Positions 50,498 to 60,082 of a stretch of 64,000 nucleotides of DNA are shown here, piece after piece; positions within the stretch are counted from its first letter, which is position 1, and each line of letters begins with the position of its first letter. The notes under the pieces are model-generated. The model was given only the letters and a program-made list of their open reading frames with translations. It was not told the DNA's origin and made no database searches. Origin of the DNA: Pseudomonadota bacterium (lineage in GTDB: Bacteria > Pseudomonadota > Gammaproteobacteria > Steroidobacterales > JBCBZW01); assembly GCA_039193195.1 (NCBI GenBank), contig JBCCWS010000001.1, forward strand, positions 257,338 through 321,337. Reading direction: 5' to 3'. A program made the translations under genes and the position numbers.

Positions 50498-51007
50498 ATG
50501 GACGCCCCGACCGACGCTGCGCTTTACCAACTCGCCGAACAGCTTGGGAGCTGTCTGCTCGCTGTAGGCCTTCGGGTGGTCACCGCGGAGTCCTGCACCG
50601 GTGGGTGGATCGCCAAGGCGCTCACGGATGTGGCCGGCAGTTCTGCCTGGTTCGAGACCGGCTTCGTCACCTATGCCAACGCCAGTAAGCAGCAGCTTGT
50701 CGGCGTTCCATCACACATTTTGTCGGAGTACGGCGCCGTGAGTGCGCAGACCGTCGCCGCGATGGCGAGCGGCGCGCTGCGGGCGTGGCCTGGAGCGACC
50801 CTCTCGGTCGCCGTGAGTGGTGTCGCGGGGCCCGACGGAGGAAGTGAGGCGAAGCCTGTCGGGGCCGTGTGGTTCGGATTCGGCGATTCGCGGCGCGGTG
50901 CCGGCGCCATGGTGCAGACCGAGAGCTGCCAGTTCCAGGGTGACCGGCGGGCCGTGCGGGCCCACACGGTGGCCTACGCGCTGCAGGGGCTGCAGGCCCG
51001 AATCTAG
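50498..51007 (+). CDS. pncC: CinA C-terminal domain protein, nicotinamide-nucleotide amidohydrolase
   Basis: Stand-alone CinA C-terminal domain of 169 residues, which in E. coli (PncC) deamidates NMN to nicotinate mononucleotide for NAD recycling. Motifs are VVTAESCTGGWIAKALTDVAGSS, with the catalytic serine region, SWFETGFVTYANASKQQLVGV, and AVSGVAGPDGGSEAKPVGAVWFG. Location just upstream of recA is typical (cinA-recA-recX). Confidence 0.93.
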   Translation: MDAPTDAALYQLAEQLGSCLLAVGLRVVTAESCTGGWIAKALTDVAGSSAWFETGFVTYANASKQQLVGVPSHILSEYGAVSAQTVAAMASGALRAWPGATLSVAVSGVAGPDGGSEAKPVGAVWFGFGDSRRGAGAMVQTESCQFQGDRRAVRAHTVAYALQGLQARI

Positions 51008-51075
51008 GCTCAAGTCTCCCATTTCCAGCCTCGACGGGGAAACATCCACCGCCCCATATCCTTCGCAGCCATCTA

Positions 51076-51091
51076 CTGTATATACTCACAG
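51076..51091 (+). promoter_or_regulatory. LexA (SOS) box upstream of recA
   Basis: CTGTATATACTCACAG fits the LexA operator CTGT-N8-ACAG. It lies 103 bases before the recA start and overlaps a -10-like TATACT (51081-51086), so bound LexA would block transcription. Confidence 0.9.
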
Positions 51092-51193
51092 GTATCGTGC
51101 CTATGTGCAGAGGATTGCTCAAATTTTGATCAACCGCGTGCGGCTCGCCAGGCGCAGCCGGCACGTCGCGCGGTCCCACCCGGAGGGCGGAAG

Positions 51194-52252
51194 ATGGAAC
51201 AGAACAGGGAAAAGGCGCTGGCGGCGGCGCTCTCACAAATCGAGAAGCAGTTCGGCAAGGGATCGGTCATGCGCATGGGCGATGGCGCCGATGCCGCGCG
51301 GGACATCAAAGCCGTCTCCACGGGCTCCCTCGGCCTAGATGTCGCCCTGGGCATCGGCGGCTTGCCTTACGGCCGAATCGTCGAGATCTACGGTCCAGAG
51401 TCCTCCGGTAAGACCACGCTTACGCTGCAGGTGGTGGCCGAGGCCCAGAAGCAGGGCGGGACCTGCGCCTTCGTCGATGCTGAGCACGCGTTAGATCCCA
51501 GCTACGCCGAGAAGCTCGGCGTCAACGTCGATGACCTCCTGGTCTCCCAGCCGGACACGGGCGAACAAGCCCTGGAGATCACCGACATGCTCGTGCGCTC
51601 CGGCGCCGTCGACGTGGTCATCGTAGACTCCGTCGCCGCGCTCACGCCGAAGGCGGAGATCGAGGGCGAGATGGGTGACTCCCACGTAGGCCTGCAAGCG
51701 CGCCTGATGTCGCAGGCCCTGCGCAAGCTCACCGGCAACATCAAGCGCTCCAACACGCTCGTCATATTCATCAACCAGATTCGCATGAAGATCGGCGTGA
51801 TGTTCGGCAGCCCGGAGACGACCACTGGCGGCAATGCCCTGAAGTTCTACTCCTCCGTGCGTTTGGATATCCGTCGCATCGGCGCGGTCAAGAAGGCCGA
51901 TGAAGTCACGGGCAACCTCACCCGCGTGAAGGTGGTGAAGAACAAGGTCTCACCTCCGTTCAAGCAGGCCGAGTTCGAAATCCTCTACGGCCAGGGCATC
52001 TCCCGAGAGGGCGAGCTGATCGACATGGGCGTCGCCCACGACCTCGTGAACAAGGCGGGCGCCTGGTACAGCTACCAGGGCGATCGTATCGGCCAGGGCA
52101 AGGACAACGCCCGCAACTACTTGATCGAGCATCCGGACACCGCTGCAGAGATCGATGCTGCCTTGCGCGAGCGCCTGCTGCCGAAGGCCGGTGCCGGTGC
52201 TGAGGCAAACGGTAGTGATGAGGAAGGTGCGGCCGAAGAGCTGCTGAACTAG
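51194..52252 (+). CDS. recA: Recombinase RecA
   Basis: Strand-exchange ATPase and SOS co-protease. The 352-residue protein has Walker [10 protein letters not shown] (67-75), the Walker B strand [10 protein letters not shown], loop L1/L2 elements with [14 protein letters not shown] and [18 protein letters not shown], and the acidic C-terminal tail that moderates activity. ATG 51194 is preceded by GGAGGGCGGAAG. A LexA box upstream fits SOS control and recX follows 28 bases after the stop. Confidence 0.98.
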   Translation: MEQNREKALAAALSQIEKQFGKGSVMRMGDGADAARDIKAVSTGSLGLDVALGIGGLPYGRIVEIYGPESSGKTTLTLQVVAEAQKQGGTCAFVDAEHALDPSYAEKLGVNVDDLLVSQPDTGEQALEITDMLVRSGAVDVVIVDSVAALTPKAEIEGEMGDSHVGLQARLMSQALRKLTGNIKRSNTLVIFINQIRMKIGVMFGSPETTTGGNALKFYSSVRLDIRRIGAVKKADEVTGNLTRVKVVKNKVSPPFKQAEFEILYGQGISREGELIDMGVAHDLVNKAGAWYSYQGDRIGQGKDNARNYLIEHPDTAAEIDAALRERLLPKAGAGAEANGSDEEGAAEELLN

Positions 52253-52280
52253 CCCCTCCTATCGCATCGGACTTGCCCGG

Positions 52281-52787
52281 ATGCGCGCCCAAGCGGATTC
52301 GCTGAGTGACGCGGATGCGATTACGCTGCGGCGGCGAGCGATGGATTTGCTCGCCCGCCGCGAGCACGCCCGCGAGGTGCTCTACCGCAAACTCGTCGCG
52401 CGCGGCGCATCGCCGGAAGACGTCGCGGCGGTACTAGAAGCGCTCGAACGCGACGGTCTCCTGAGCGAAACGCGCTTCGTGGAGGCATTCGTTCGCCAGC
52501 AGCTGAGCCGTGGCAAGGGCCCCGTCGCCATTGAGCACGGGCTGCGCGAGCGAGGCATCGGGGCAAGCGACGCGGCGCTTGCCGTAGAAGCCCTTGAGGT
52601 CGATTGGGTGGTCGAGGCGCGGGCGGCACGAGTTCGTCGTTTCGGTGCTGAGCTGCCGGTGGGAGAGGCCGCAAGGGCGAAGCAGGCGAGGTTCCTTCAA
52701 TCCCGAGGGTTTAGCGGATCGCAAACACTCCAAGCCTTGGAGTGCAATGGCGCCGTCGACTCACGCCCCGTCGGCAGGACCCGCTAG
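52281..52787 (+). CDS. recX: Regulatory protein RecX
   Basis: Binds RecA filaments and limits their activity. The 168-residue protein is built from three-helix repeats, seen as ARREHAREVLYRKLVARGA, LSETRFVEAFVRQQLSRGKGP and the third near AKQARFLQSRGFSGSQTLQAL. Length matches E. coli RecX (166). It is probably co-transcribed with recA. Confidence 0.92.
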   Translation: MRAQADSLSDADAITLRRRAMDLLARREHAREVLYRKLVARGASPEDVAAVLEALERDGLLSETRFVEAFVRQQLSRGKGPVAIEHGLRERGIGASDAALAVEALEVDWVVEARAARVRRFGAELPVGEAARAKQARFLQSRGFSGSQTLQALECNGAVDSRPVGRTR

Positions 52788-53008
52788 TCGGGCCCGGCCG
52801 CCTCTGCTTCGCTGTCGGGGCTAGTGCCCTACGCCCCAGGGTTCTCTCTGTGCTCACTTTCGGCCGCATGAATGCGGATGCTGGCGGTGTCGCGATTGTT
52901 CACACTTGCTTGAGCAATGGTGATCGTGTCAACGAGCGTAACGTCCCTTGGAGTGGTCTCACCTCGATGACACGATGGCAACGCTAAATCAACAACAGGG
53001 AGTTACTC

Positions 53009-53212
53009 ATGAGCGTTGCACGTGTTACGGAAATCATCGCCTCATCACCGAAGTCCTTCGACGACGCCGTCGACCTGGGGGTAGCCCGCGCGACCAAGAC
53101 GCTGCACAACGTGCAGTCCGCCTGGGTGCAAGATCAGAAGGTGCTGGTGGCGAACGGTAAGGTATCTGAGTACCGGGTTGCCCTGAAGGTGACCTTTATC
53201 CTCAACGACTGA
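53009..53212 (+). CDS. Dodecin family flavin-binding protein
   Basis: Dodecins assemble into twelve-subunit spheres that store or buffer flavins. The 67-residue protein starts MSVARVTEIIASSPKSFDDAV, contains the flavin-stacking tryptophan in VQSAWVQDQKV, and ends in the beta strand YRVALKVTFIL. GGGAG precedes the ATG. It stands alone between recX and alaS, with a hairpin 37 bases past its stop. Confidence 0.93.
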   Translation: MSVARVTEIIASSPKSFDDAVDLGVARATKTLHNVQSAWVQDQKVLVANGKVSEYRVALKVTFILND

Positions 53213-53739
53213 TTTGACTCTGGTGCTCGCTGGCAGCCTGACGCCAGGAGCTCGGCACCGTCGCACGACTGCGCGACGGTACCGAGCTGGCCTGCGGTAG
53301 CTCGAGCGTGCTGTAACCTGCGCTCCCGGTGCTGTGGACGTCGAGTTCTTTTCCCTCGAGCTCGGGTGGATGTTGGCAGACGCCCCGCTACTCGTACTCG
53401 CCCGGCACCTGCCTTCGTGCCACCAGGCAATTGCGCCGCAGACTTGAGTGCGATGTGGCGACCTACATGCCTGCTAACAGCGCGGCGGGCGTGGGCGCGA
53501 TTCCAAATGCCAACGTGCAAACGCTGGGTATGCCCTATGCGACCCTAAGCGATTGTTCGCACCGGGAGATCCTAGCCTAGATGGTGCTTTCGGGGCGGCG
53601 GCGACGTTGTAGGGCCTCGGCGCGATCGGTGTCCCGGCGCGTTGCTCAGGCTCCGGCAGGAATCGGAATTGCTGCGATGCGTGCATGAGCCTCCCGCGGG
53701 CCGTACACTAACGGGTCGCAGATCCGATGGGAGTGGAGC
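53213..53739. other. Intergenic region between dodecin and alaS
   Basis: Apart from the hairpin at 53249-53288 I see no supported gene in this 527-base stretch. Short open frames on both strands have no recognisable domain, no good ribosome site and Arg/Ser-rich composition typical of chance frames in GC-rich DNA. The alaS promoter must lie near the right end but I could not pinpoint it. Confidence 0.6.
53249..53288. terminator. Long hairpin downstream of dodecin
   Basis: AGCTCGGCACCGTCGC (53249-53264) pairs with GCGACGGTACCGAGCT (53273-53288), 16 positions with one mismatch and an eight-base loop. No T-run follows on either strand, so it may be a Rho-assisted or mRNA-stabilising structure, not a classic terminator. 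Confidence 0.5.
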
Positions 53740-56355
53740 ATGAAAAGTGCCGAGCTGCGGCGCCGATTCCTCGATTACTTTGCCCGCAACAATCACCAGG
53801 TGGTGGCCTCGAGCTCGCTGATTCCGGCGAACGACCCAACGCTATTGTTCACTAACGCGGGCATGGTGCAGTTCAAGGACGTGTTTCTGGGTGAGGACAA
53901 GCGCTCCTACCGTCGGGCGACAAGCTCGCAGCGCTGTGTGCGCGCGGGCGGCAAGCACAACGACCTGGAGAACGTGGGCTACACGGCGCGCCATCACACG
54001 TTCTTCGAAATGCTCGGCAACTTCAGCTTCGGTGACTACTTCAAGCGCGAGGCGATCGAGTTCGCGTGGCAAATGGTCACGGAGGAGTTTGGTCTCCCCG
54101 ACGACCGCCTGTGGGTGACGGTCTTCCACGATGATGACGAGGCCGCCGACATCTGGACTCAGCACATTGGCGTTCCGGCAGATCGCCTCTCGCGCCTCGG
54201 CGAGAAGGACAACTTTTGGTCCATGGGCGATACGGGTCCCTGCGGCCCCTGCAGCGAGATCTTCTACGATCACGGTCCGGACATCCCGGGCGGGCCCCCG
54301 GGCAGCAAGGACGACGACCTCGATCGCTACATCGAGATCTGGAACCTCGTATTCATGCAATTCGATCGCGACGCATCGGGCAAGATGACGCCATTGCCGA
54401 AGCCTTCCGTCGACACGGGCATGGGCCTTGAGCGCATGGCGGCCGTACTGCAGGGCGTGCACAACAACTACGAGATCGATATGTTCCGGGCACTGGTGGA
54501 AGCGGCGGCCAACGCCACCCACACCCAGGACCTAGACGCCAGCTCCCTGCGCGTGATCGCCGATCACATTCGCGCCTGCTCCTTCCTCATCACCGACGGC
54601 GTGTTGCCGTCGAATGAGGGGCGGGGCTACGTGCTGCGACGGATCATCCGCCGCGCCTGCCGCCACGGCTACAAGCTCGGTCGCCAAGAGCCCTTCTTCA
54701 ACACGCTGGTCGCTCCCCTCGACACGCAGATGGGGGAGGCCTTCCCGGAGCTGCGCGAGGCCAGTGCGCATGTGCAAAGGGTGCTGCGCCAGGAGGAGGA
54801 ACGTTTCGCCGAAACCCTCTCCCATGGCATGAAGATCTTCGAAGAGGGGATAGCGGGTGTTAGCGGCATGGTGGTGCCCGGCGAGCTCGCCTTCCGCCTC
54901 TACGACACCTACGGTTTCCCGCCGGACCTTACCGCTGACATCGCCCGTGAGCGTGGTCTCGCTGTGGATACGCAGGGCTTCAATGCGGCGATGCAGGCTC
55001 AGCGAGAGCAGGCTAAGAAGACCAGTCGCTTCGGTGCGGCTGTGGCGACGCTTGCCCTCGACGAGCAGACCCGCTTCACGGGATACGAGCACCTCGAGGG
55101 AACTGCCAAGGTCACGCGCCTGCTCCAGGGGGAACACGAGGTGGAGTCCCTGGCGCCTGGCGCCGAGGGTGTCGTGGTGCTAGAGGAGACCCCCTTTTAC
55201 GCTGAGTCCGGTGGTCAGGTGGGGGACAAGGGGCAGCTAGTCGCTGAGGACGGTAGCCTGACCTTCACGGTGAATGATACGCGCAAGTTCGGCAAAGCCC
55301 ACGGCCATCTCGGCACGGTGGCCGCCGGGGTGACGGTGCATGTGGGCGACACGCTCAGGGCGTCGGTAGACGGCAAGCTGCGCGAGGCCACCGTGCGCAA
55401 CCACAGCGCCACTCACCTGCTGCACGCCGCCCTGCGTCAGGTGCTGGGCAGTCACGTCCAGCAAAAGGGCTCGTTAGTGGCGCCCGACCGCCTGCGCTTC
55501 GATTTCTCACACTATGAGGCGGTGAGCGCCGATCGGCTGCGTGAGATTGAACTACTGGTGAACGAACAGATCCGCCTCAACGTGGGGGCGCAGATCAGCG
55601 AGATGCCCTACGACGATGCGATCGCGGCAGGAGCACTGGCGTTCTTTGACGATAAGTACGACGAGAATGTCCGCGTGCTGCGCCTTGGACGGTTTTCCAC
55701 CGAGCTCTGCGGTGGCACGCATGTGGATCGCGCCGGCGATATCGGCGCCTTCAAGATCCTGTCGGAGTCAGGCATCGCCTCCGGGGTGCGTCGCGTCGAG
55801 GCTGCCACCGGTGCGGGAGCCGTGCAGTGGATGCAGCAAGCGGACGCCACCCTGGCGCACGCGGCGGACCTCTTGCGCACGGGGCGAGAGGATCTGGGCG
55901 AGAAGGTTGGCCAACTCCTCGAGCGCAACCGCAGCCTCGAGAAGGAGTTGGAGCGCCTGAAGGCAAAGTTGGCAGGCTCCGCCGGCGATGCGCTTACGGC
56001 GCAGGCCGAGGACGTGGAGGGACTCAAGGTACTCGCCGCCCGCCTGGAGGGCGCCGACGTCAAGACCCTGCGGGATACGGTTGATCAGCTAAAGAATAAA
56101 TTGGGTGAAGCGGCGGTGGTGCTCGCGAGCGTAGAGGGGGAGAAGGTGCGTTTGATCGCGGGAGTATCCAAGTCGCAAAGCAAACGCATCAAGGCCGGTG
56201 ACCTGGTCAACCAAGTAGCGGCCCAGGTGGGCGGTAAGGGCGGTGGTCGGCCGGATATGGCGCAGGCTGGCGGCGATCAGCCCGAAAAGCTCGATGCGGC
56301 GCTGGCGAGTGTCGGCGACTGGGTTCGCTCCCACCTCACCTCTGCAGGCGGCTAG
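53740..56355 (+). CDS. alaS: Alanine--tRNA ligase
   Basis: Class II synthetase of 871 residues. The catalytic domain begins [22 protein letters not shown] and contains [17 protein letters not shown] and motif 2 around [19 protein letters not shown]. The editing domain has the zinc-site [16 protein letters not shown] and [15 protein letters not shown], and the C-terminal oligomerisation and C-Ala region ends [11 protein letters not shown]. Preceded by GGAGTGGAGC. lysC begins six bases after its stop, as in Pseudomonas. Confidence 0.98.
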   Translation: MKSAELRRRFLDYFARNNHQVVASSSLIPANDPTLLFTNAGMVQFKDVFLGEDKRSYRRATSSQRCVRAGGKHNDLENVGYTARHHTFFEMLGNFSFGDYFKREAIEFAWQMVTEEFGLPDDRLWVTVFHDDDEAADIWTQHIGVPADRLSRLGEKDNFWSMGDTGPCGPCSEIFYDHGPDIPGGPPGSKDDDLDRYIEIWNLVFMQFDRDASGKMTPLPKPSVDTGMGLERMAAVLQGVHNNYEIDMFRALVEAAANATHTQDLDASSLRVIADHIRACSFLITDGVLPSNEGRGYVLRRIIRRACRHGYKLGRQEPFFNTLVAPLDTQMGEAFPELREASAHVQRVLRQEEERFAETLSHGMKIFEEGIAGVSGMVVPGELAFRLYDTYGFPPDLTADIARERGLAVDTQGFNAAMQAQREQAKKTSRFGAAVATLALDEQTRFTGYEHLEGTAKVTRLLQGEHEVESLAPGAEGVVVLEETPFYAESGGQVGDKGQLVAEDGSLTFTVNDTRKFGKAHGHLGTVAAGVTVHVGDTLRASVDGKLREATVRNHSATHLLHAALRQVLGSHVQQKGSLVAPDRLRFDFSHYEAVSADRLREIELLVNEQIRLNVGAQISEMPYDDAIAAGALAFFDDKYDENVRVLRLGRFSTELCGGTHVDRAGDIGAFKILSESGIASGVRRVEAATGAGAVQWMQQADATLAHAADLLRTGREDLGEKVGQLLERNRSLEKELERLKAKLAGSAGDALTAQAEDVEGLKVLAARLEGADVKTLRDTVDQLKNKLGEAAVVLASVEGEKVRLIAGVSKSQSKRIKAGDLVNQVAAQVGGKGGGRPDMAQAGGDQPEKLDAALASVGDWVRSHLTSAGG

Positions 56356-56361
56356 GCAGCG

Positions 56362-57621
56362 ATGAGCGAGCAGTCGCCAATGCGAGGATGCCGCCGCATT
56401 CTGCAGAAGTTCGGGGGCACCTCGCTAGGCTCTCTCGAGCTGATTCGCGCTGCCGCCCAGCGGGTTGCGGCGGCGCATCGGACGGGTGATCAGGTGGCCG
56501 TCGTGTGCTCGGCCATGGGCGGAGAGACAGATCGCCTGTTGGGGATGGCCCGGGCCATGGCGGCGCAGGCCGACCGCGCCGAAGTGGACGTGTTGCTCGC
56601 TTCAGGTGAACAAGTGTCTATTGCCCTGATGGCGATCGCCCTGCGCGAACTCGGGCTAGAGGCCCGCTCATGGCTGGGCTTTCAGGTGCCTGTGATCACG
56701 GAAGCGACAGCTGGGAAGGCGCGCATTCGACAGATCGAGACCGGAGGTTTGATCGAGGACCTGCAGCGGCGCGTCATTCCCGTGGTGGCGGGCTTCCAAG
56801 GTGTCGACGAGCATGGGCGCGTGACCACGCTTGGGCGAGGAGGGTCCGACACCTCAGCCGTGGCGCTCGCGGTCGCCTTGGATGCGGACGAGTGTCAGAT
56901 TTTGTCGGACGTTGATGGCGTCTACACTACGGACCCACGCGCGGTGGACGATGCGCAACTAATCCGCCGTCTTAGCTTCGAAGAGATGCTCGAGCTCGCC
57001 GGACAGGGCTCGAAGGTGCTGCAAACGCGTTCAGTGGAGTTCGCCAGCAAGCACGGTATGGCCGTGCGGGTGATGCACAGCACGGGGAACGATTCCGGCA
57101 CCTTAATCGCCGAGGAAGAAGATGGCGCGTTGGAAGCGCCACTGGTCAGCGGTATCGCGTTTTCACGCGATGAAGCCGAGATAACTGTGACGCGGGTCCC
57201 GAATCTTCCCGGAACTGCCTACAAAATACTCTCACCAGTGTCCGAAGCGAACATCGAAGTGGACATGATCGTGATGGCTTCCCACCCCGACGGCGGTGTG
57301 GATGTGACCTTCACGGTGCACCGCAACGAGTTCGTCCAGGCGATTAAGTGCGTCGAGAGCGCACTGGTCGAACTGCCAGGATCGGAAGTGCGTGGCAACA
57401 GCAACGTCGTGAAGATCGCAGCTGTCGGAATCGGCATGCGATCACATGCCGGGATCGCGTCGCGCATGTTCGAGGCCCTCGCCGCGGAGCGCATCAACGT
57501 GCGGATGGTGAGCACCTCGGAGATCAAGATGGCCGTGCTGGTGGATGAGGAGTATCTCGAACTCGGCGTTAAGGCCCTGCATCGCGCCTTCCGACTTCAC
57601 GAGCCCCCCGCCACCGACTAG
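56362..57621 (+). CDS. lysC: Aspartate kinase
   Basis: Phosphorylates aspartate in the first step of lysine, threonine and methionine synthesis. The 419-residue monofunctional enzyme has the kinase motif LQKFGGTSLGSLE at the N-terminus, TTLGRGGSDTSAVALAVALDA, and CQILSDVDGVYTTDPR. Two C-terminal ACT domains (about 270-410) include VTRVPNLPGTAYKILSPVSE and the feedback-site segment VRMVSTSEIKMAVLV. An ATG at 56380 is a possible alternative start. It is probably co-transcribed with alaS. Confidence 0.96.
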   Translation: MSEQSPMRGCRRILQKFGGTSLGSLELIRAAAQRVAAAHRTGDQVAVVCSAMGGETDRLLGMARAMAAQADRAEVDVLLASGEQVSIALMAIALRELGLEARSWLGFQVPVITEATAGKARIRQIETGGLIEDLQRRVIPVVAGFQGVDEHGRVTTLGRGGSDTSAVALAVALDADECQILSDVDGVYTTDPRAVDDAQLIRRLSFEEMLELAGQGSKVLQTRSVEFASKHGMAVRVMHSTGNDSGTLIAEEEDGALEAPLVSGIAFSRDEAEITVTRVPNLPGTAYKILSPVSEANIEVDMIVMASHPDGGVDVTFTVHRNEFVQAIKCVESALVELPGSEVRGNSNVVKIAAVGIGMRSHAGIASRMFEALAAERINVRMVSTSEIKMAVLVDEEYLELGVKALHRAFRLHEPPATD

Positions 57622-57889
57622 GCACGCTAGCCGAAGAGCCGGCTCTCGCCATCTTGCATAAGGTTTGAGTGTCGATGGTTGCCCGATTGGCCTCGGGCCC
57701 CGCCATGGAAGCGGGATGAGCGTACGGAATGCGAGAGAGCATCGGTTGCAGCCCGTTAGGGTATTGACCCGATTGTGGCTCTCTTGGGTCTCAGCTCTCA
57801 TGGCTATCGAGGATGATGACGTTAGACAACGACAACGAGCCATGCGGGGACGACGAGCGCAAGCAGTCAGTCATGGAGGCGAGTGAGAG

Positions 57890-58084
57890 ATGCTGATTCT
57901 GACGAGAAAGAGTGGAGAGAGTGTGGTGATCGGTGACGACATCACGGTGACGGTCCTGAGCGTAAAGGGCAACTCCGTACGCATCGGCGTGGCGGCACCC
58001 AAAGAGGTGGCTGTCCATCGCGAAGAGATCTACGACCGAATCAAGGCGGAAGAAGCCGTCGGCGATTCGCGAGTCGCCGTCTAG
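57890..58084 (+). CDS. csrA: Carbon storage regulator CsrA (RsmA)
   Basis: Homodimeric RNA-binding protein that controls translation and stability of mRNAs at GGA motifs. The 64-residue protein is [20 protein letters not shown] onward, with the second RNA-binding strand [19 protein letters not shown], including the conserved arginine in the HRxEIY motif. GGAGG lies about ten bases before the ATG. The alaS-lysC-csrA-tRNA-Ser order matches Pseudomonas. It is 268 bases from lysC and may have its own promoter there. Confidence 0.97.
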   Translation: MLILTRKSGESVVIGDDITVTVLSVKGNSVRIGVAAPKEVAVHREEIYDRIKAEEAVGDSRVAV

Positions 58085-58249
58085 GCGCCTCGACCGACCC
58101 CGTGGAGGACGTGCCCGACCTCCGGCTGGAGGCGGGCTAGCGTCCCGGGCGCTGCCGGCGCCCATTTGCGCGTGCTCCCGCCCCTGGGGCCTGCGGCGCG
58201 CCCACCGACTCACACCGCCAAGTTCGGGTTCCGCGACCAGCCCGATGGG

Positions 58250-58278
58250 TTGTGGACAGGCGCGGTGGCAACTATTAT
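58250..58278 (+). promoter_or_regulatory. Candidate sigma-70 promoter of the tRNA-Ser gene
   Basis: TTGTGG, a 17-base spacer and TATTAT, about 45 bases before the tRNA. The predicted start is near 58285, giving a short leader. Confidence 0.6.
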
Positions 58279-58322
58279 TCACCGTCCTGTCGCGCGCGTC
58301 CTGCGCGTTGGCTTGCTGCTGC

Positions 58323-58414
58323 GGAGAGATGGCTGAGTGGCTGAAGGCGCTCCCCTGCTAAGGGAGTAAGGGGATTAAACCCCTTCGAGGGTTCGAATCC
58401 CTCTCTCTCCGCCA
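58323..58414 (+). tRNA. tRNA-Ser(GCU)
   Basis: A 92-base type II tRNA. The acceptor arms GGAGAGA (58323-58329) and TCTCTCC (58404-58410) pair, the discriminator is G and CCA is encoded. The anticodon stem is CTCCC/GGGAG around CTGCTAA, giving anticodon GCU for AGC/AGU. The long variable arm, AAGGGGATTAAACCCCTT, and the GTTCGAATC T-loop are typical of tRNA-Ser. Confidence 0.97.
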
Positions 58415-58561
58415 CCTCACGGCCCCTGCGCAAAGCGCTTTCTAAGTAATGCCGGCTCACCTAGGCGCTGTCACGCGCGGCGCCGTCGAGCGAGGCGCCA
58501 CGAATTGCGCCGACGCGGCTGCCTTTCGCCTGCTGGATTGAGAGGATCGGCTGGGCGCCGC

Positions 58562-58966
58562 CTAGCGCTCCCGGCGCACGGCCCGCGCGACGAGTCGCTG
58601 GAGCCCGGGACGCACGCGTAGGAAAGCGCGATAGAGCCGTTCCAACAACCAGAGCACGGGAGTGACACGTGCGAGCACTCCGAGCGGTCGCAGCAGCGGA
58701 ATGGCCCGCCACATCGCGGCGAAGGCGGCGGCGCCGCTGACCAGGTCGCCGTCGTACTCCTGGGCGTGAAAGCGCGCGAGCAGCGTGTCCGGATTGAGTG
58801 GACAGCTGTCGGCCTCATTGCGCACGTCGACGAAGGCGATTCGTCCGCGCTTATCGAGGCGCCGTATAAGGGCGATTTCGCGGACGCACAAGGGGCAGTC
58901 GCTATCGAACCAGACGGTCACGGCAGGTGCCGTGGCGCGGGTTTTGCTGTGGGCGTAATTGCTCAT
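58562..58966 (-). CDS. DCC (DUF393) family thiol-disulfide oxidoreductase-like protein
   Basis: Protein of 134 residues with the family signature VTVWFDSDCPLCVREIALIRRLD near residues 16-38, which holds the D-x-x-C-x-x-C motif, and GRIAFVDVRN. A later hydrophobic stretch near 92-115, IPLLRPLGVLARVTPVLWLL, may touch the membrane. The biological role of the family is poorly known. It is downstream of the tRNA on the other strand and 48 bases from the LysR gene, also minus-strand. Confidence 0.88.
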   Translation of the reverse strand: MSNYAHSKTRATAPAVTVWFDSDCPLCVREIALIRRLDKRGRIAFVDVRNEADSCPLNPDTLLARFHAQEYDGDLVSGAAAFAAMWRAIPLLRPLGVLARVTPVLWLLERLYRAFLRVRPGLQRLVARAVRRER

Positions 58967-59014
58967 GCTCCGATATTCGTTCGCTCGTCGAGGGCAGGTT
59001 TCGCAAGGCTCGCC

Positions 59015-59911
59015 TCATACATCCCCCAGCCAGTCACGATCTTGCTGCCACCGCTCGTACACGAAGTCCAGCACGCGACGCACGCGTGCATTGTCGCGCA
59101 GGTCGCGGTGGGTGAGGAGCCATAGGTCCAAGGGGATGTCGAAGTGCGGGCGCAGGATGCGCTGGAGGGTTGGGGCGCCATGTCGCATGTAGGTCAACAG
59201 GGGGACGATACCGAGACCGGCTTCGGCGGCCGCGAGCTGTACCTCCACGTTGTCGCTGGTAATCCTTGCACGCGCGCCCTTTGACATGCGTCGCAGCTCG
59301 CGCACCTGCACCAGCTCGTCGATCAGGCGGGCAGACTCGATCATCACGTGGCCGGTGAGCTCATTCGGTGATGTCGGCTCGCCTCGGTCTGCCAGGTAGC
59401 TGGGACTGGCGTAGAGCCCGCAGTGCACCTGCCCCAGGCGTCTGCCAACGAGTTGATCCGAACCGGGGTCACCAAAACGTAGCGCCACGTCGGCCTCGCG
59501 GCGCAGAAGATCCGAGTGATCGATTCCCACGCAAAGATCGATGTCCAGATCCGGCTCCTGCTCGAGCAGAGGGGCCAAGCGGGCGGCGAGCCAGAGCCGT
59601 GCGAGGCCCGTGGTTGCGGCGACCTGTACCTTGCCGCTGATGCGCGTGTCCGTGCCGGCCACTCGCCTTTCGACTGCGTTAACGCCGCGGTCCAGCTCTT
59701 CGACGAGTGTGAGGATCTGTTGGCCGGCAGGGGTGAGGGTATGGCCCTCTGCGCCGCGATCGATGAGAGTGGCGCTGAGCCGGCGCTCTAACTCCTTTAG
59801 TCGTCGACTAACGGTGGGTTGGCTAACCTCGAGGGCGGCCGCCGCGTCGCTCAAGGAGCGCTCGCGGGCCACAGCGAGGAAGATGCGTAGGTCGTCCCAG
59901 TTGCGCAGCAT
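59015..59911 (-). CDS. LysR family transcriptional regulator
   Basis: DNA-binding regulator of 298 residues from ATG 59911. The N-terminal winged helix-turn-helix is LRNWDDLRIFLAVARERSL then DAAAALEVSQPTVSRRLKELE, and the substrate-binding domain follows from about residue 90. LysR regulators often act on a divergent neighbour, but the gene upstream is the chemoreceptor, also on the minus strand. The ligand and targets are unknown. The DCC gene downstream could be in the same transcript. Confidence 0.93.
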   Translation of the reverse strand: MLRNWDDLRIFLAVARERSLSDAAAALEVSQPTVSRRLKELERRLSATLIDRGAEGHTLTPAGQQILTLVEELDRGVNAVERRVAGTDTRISGKVQVAATTGLARLWLAARLAPLLEQEPDLDIDLCVGIDHSDLLRREADVALRFGDPGSDQLVGRRLGQVHCGLYASPSYLADRGEPTSPNELTGHVMIESARLIDELVQVRELRRMSKGARARITSDNVEVQLAAAEAGLGIVPLLTYMRHGAPTLQRILRPHFDIPLDLWLLTHRDLRDNARVRRVLDFVYERWQQDRDWLGDV

Positions 59912-60082
59912 GCGGCTCGTGTCCCTCGTGCGGCCGGTTGGGCGCGCGCCACTCGTGCGGCGTGCATCCGCCAACGGTAGCATCGTAGGCGCTGGACGAG
60001 GGCTGTGGGACGGCGGCCGGTGGGGAGGGGCGGACCCGCTCCATCGGCGGCGCGGGCCGGAAGGTCGGTGGGATTTGGCGTG

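Noticed and set aside
53329-53580. Open frame of 83 codons between dodecin and alaS
   Set aside because: No domain, no Shine-Dalgarno, and Arg/Ser/Pro-rich composition; overlapping frames in other registers look equally plausible.
58150-58175. Possible terminator hairpin after csrA (GGGCGC...GCGCCC)
   Set aside because: Short stem in very GC-rich DNA with no T-run.
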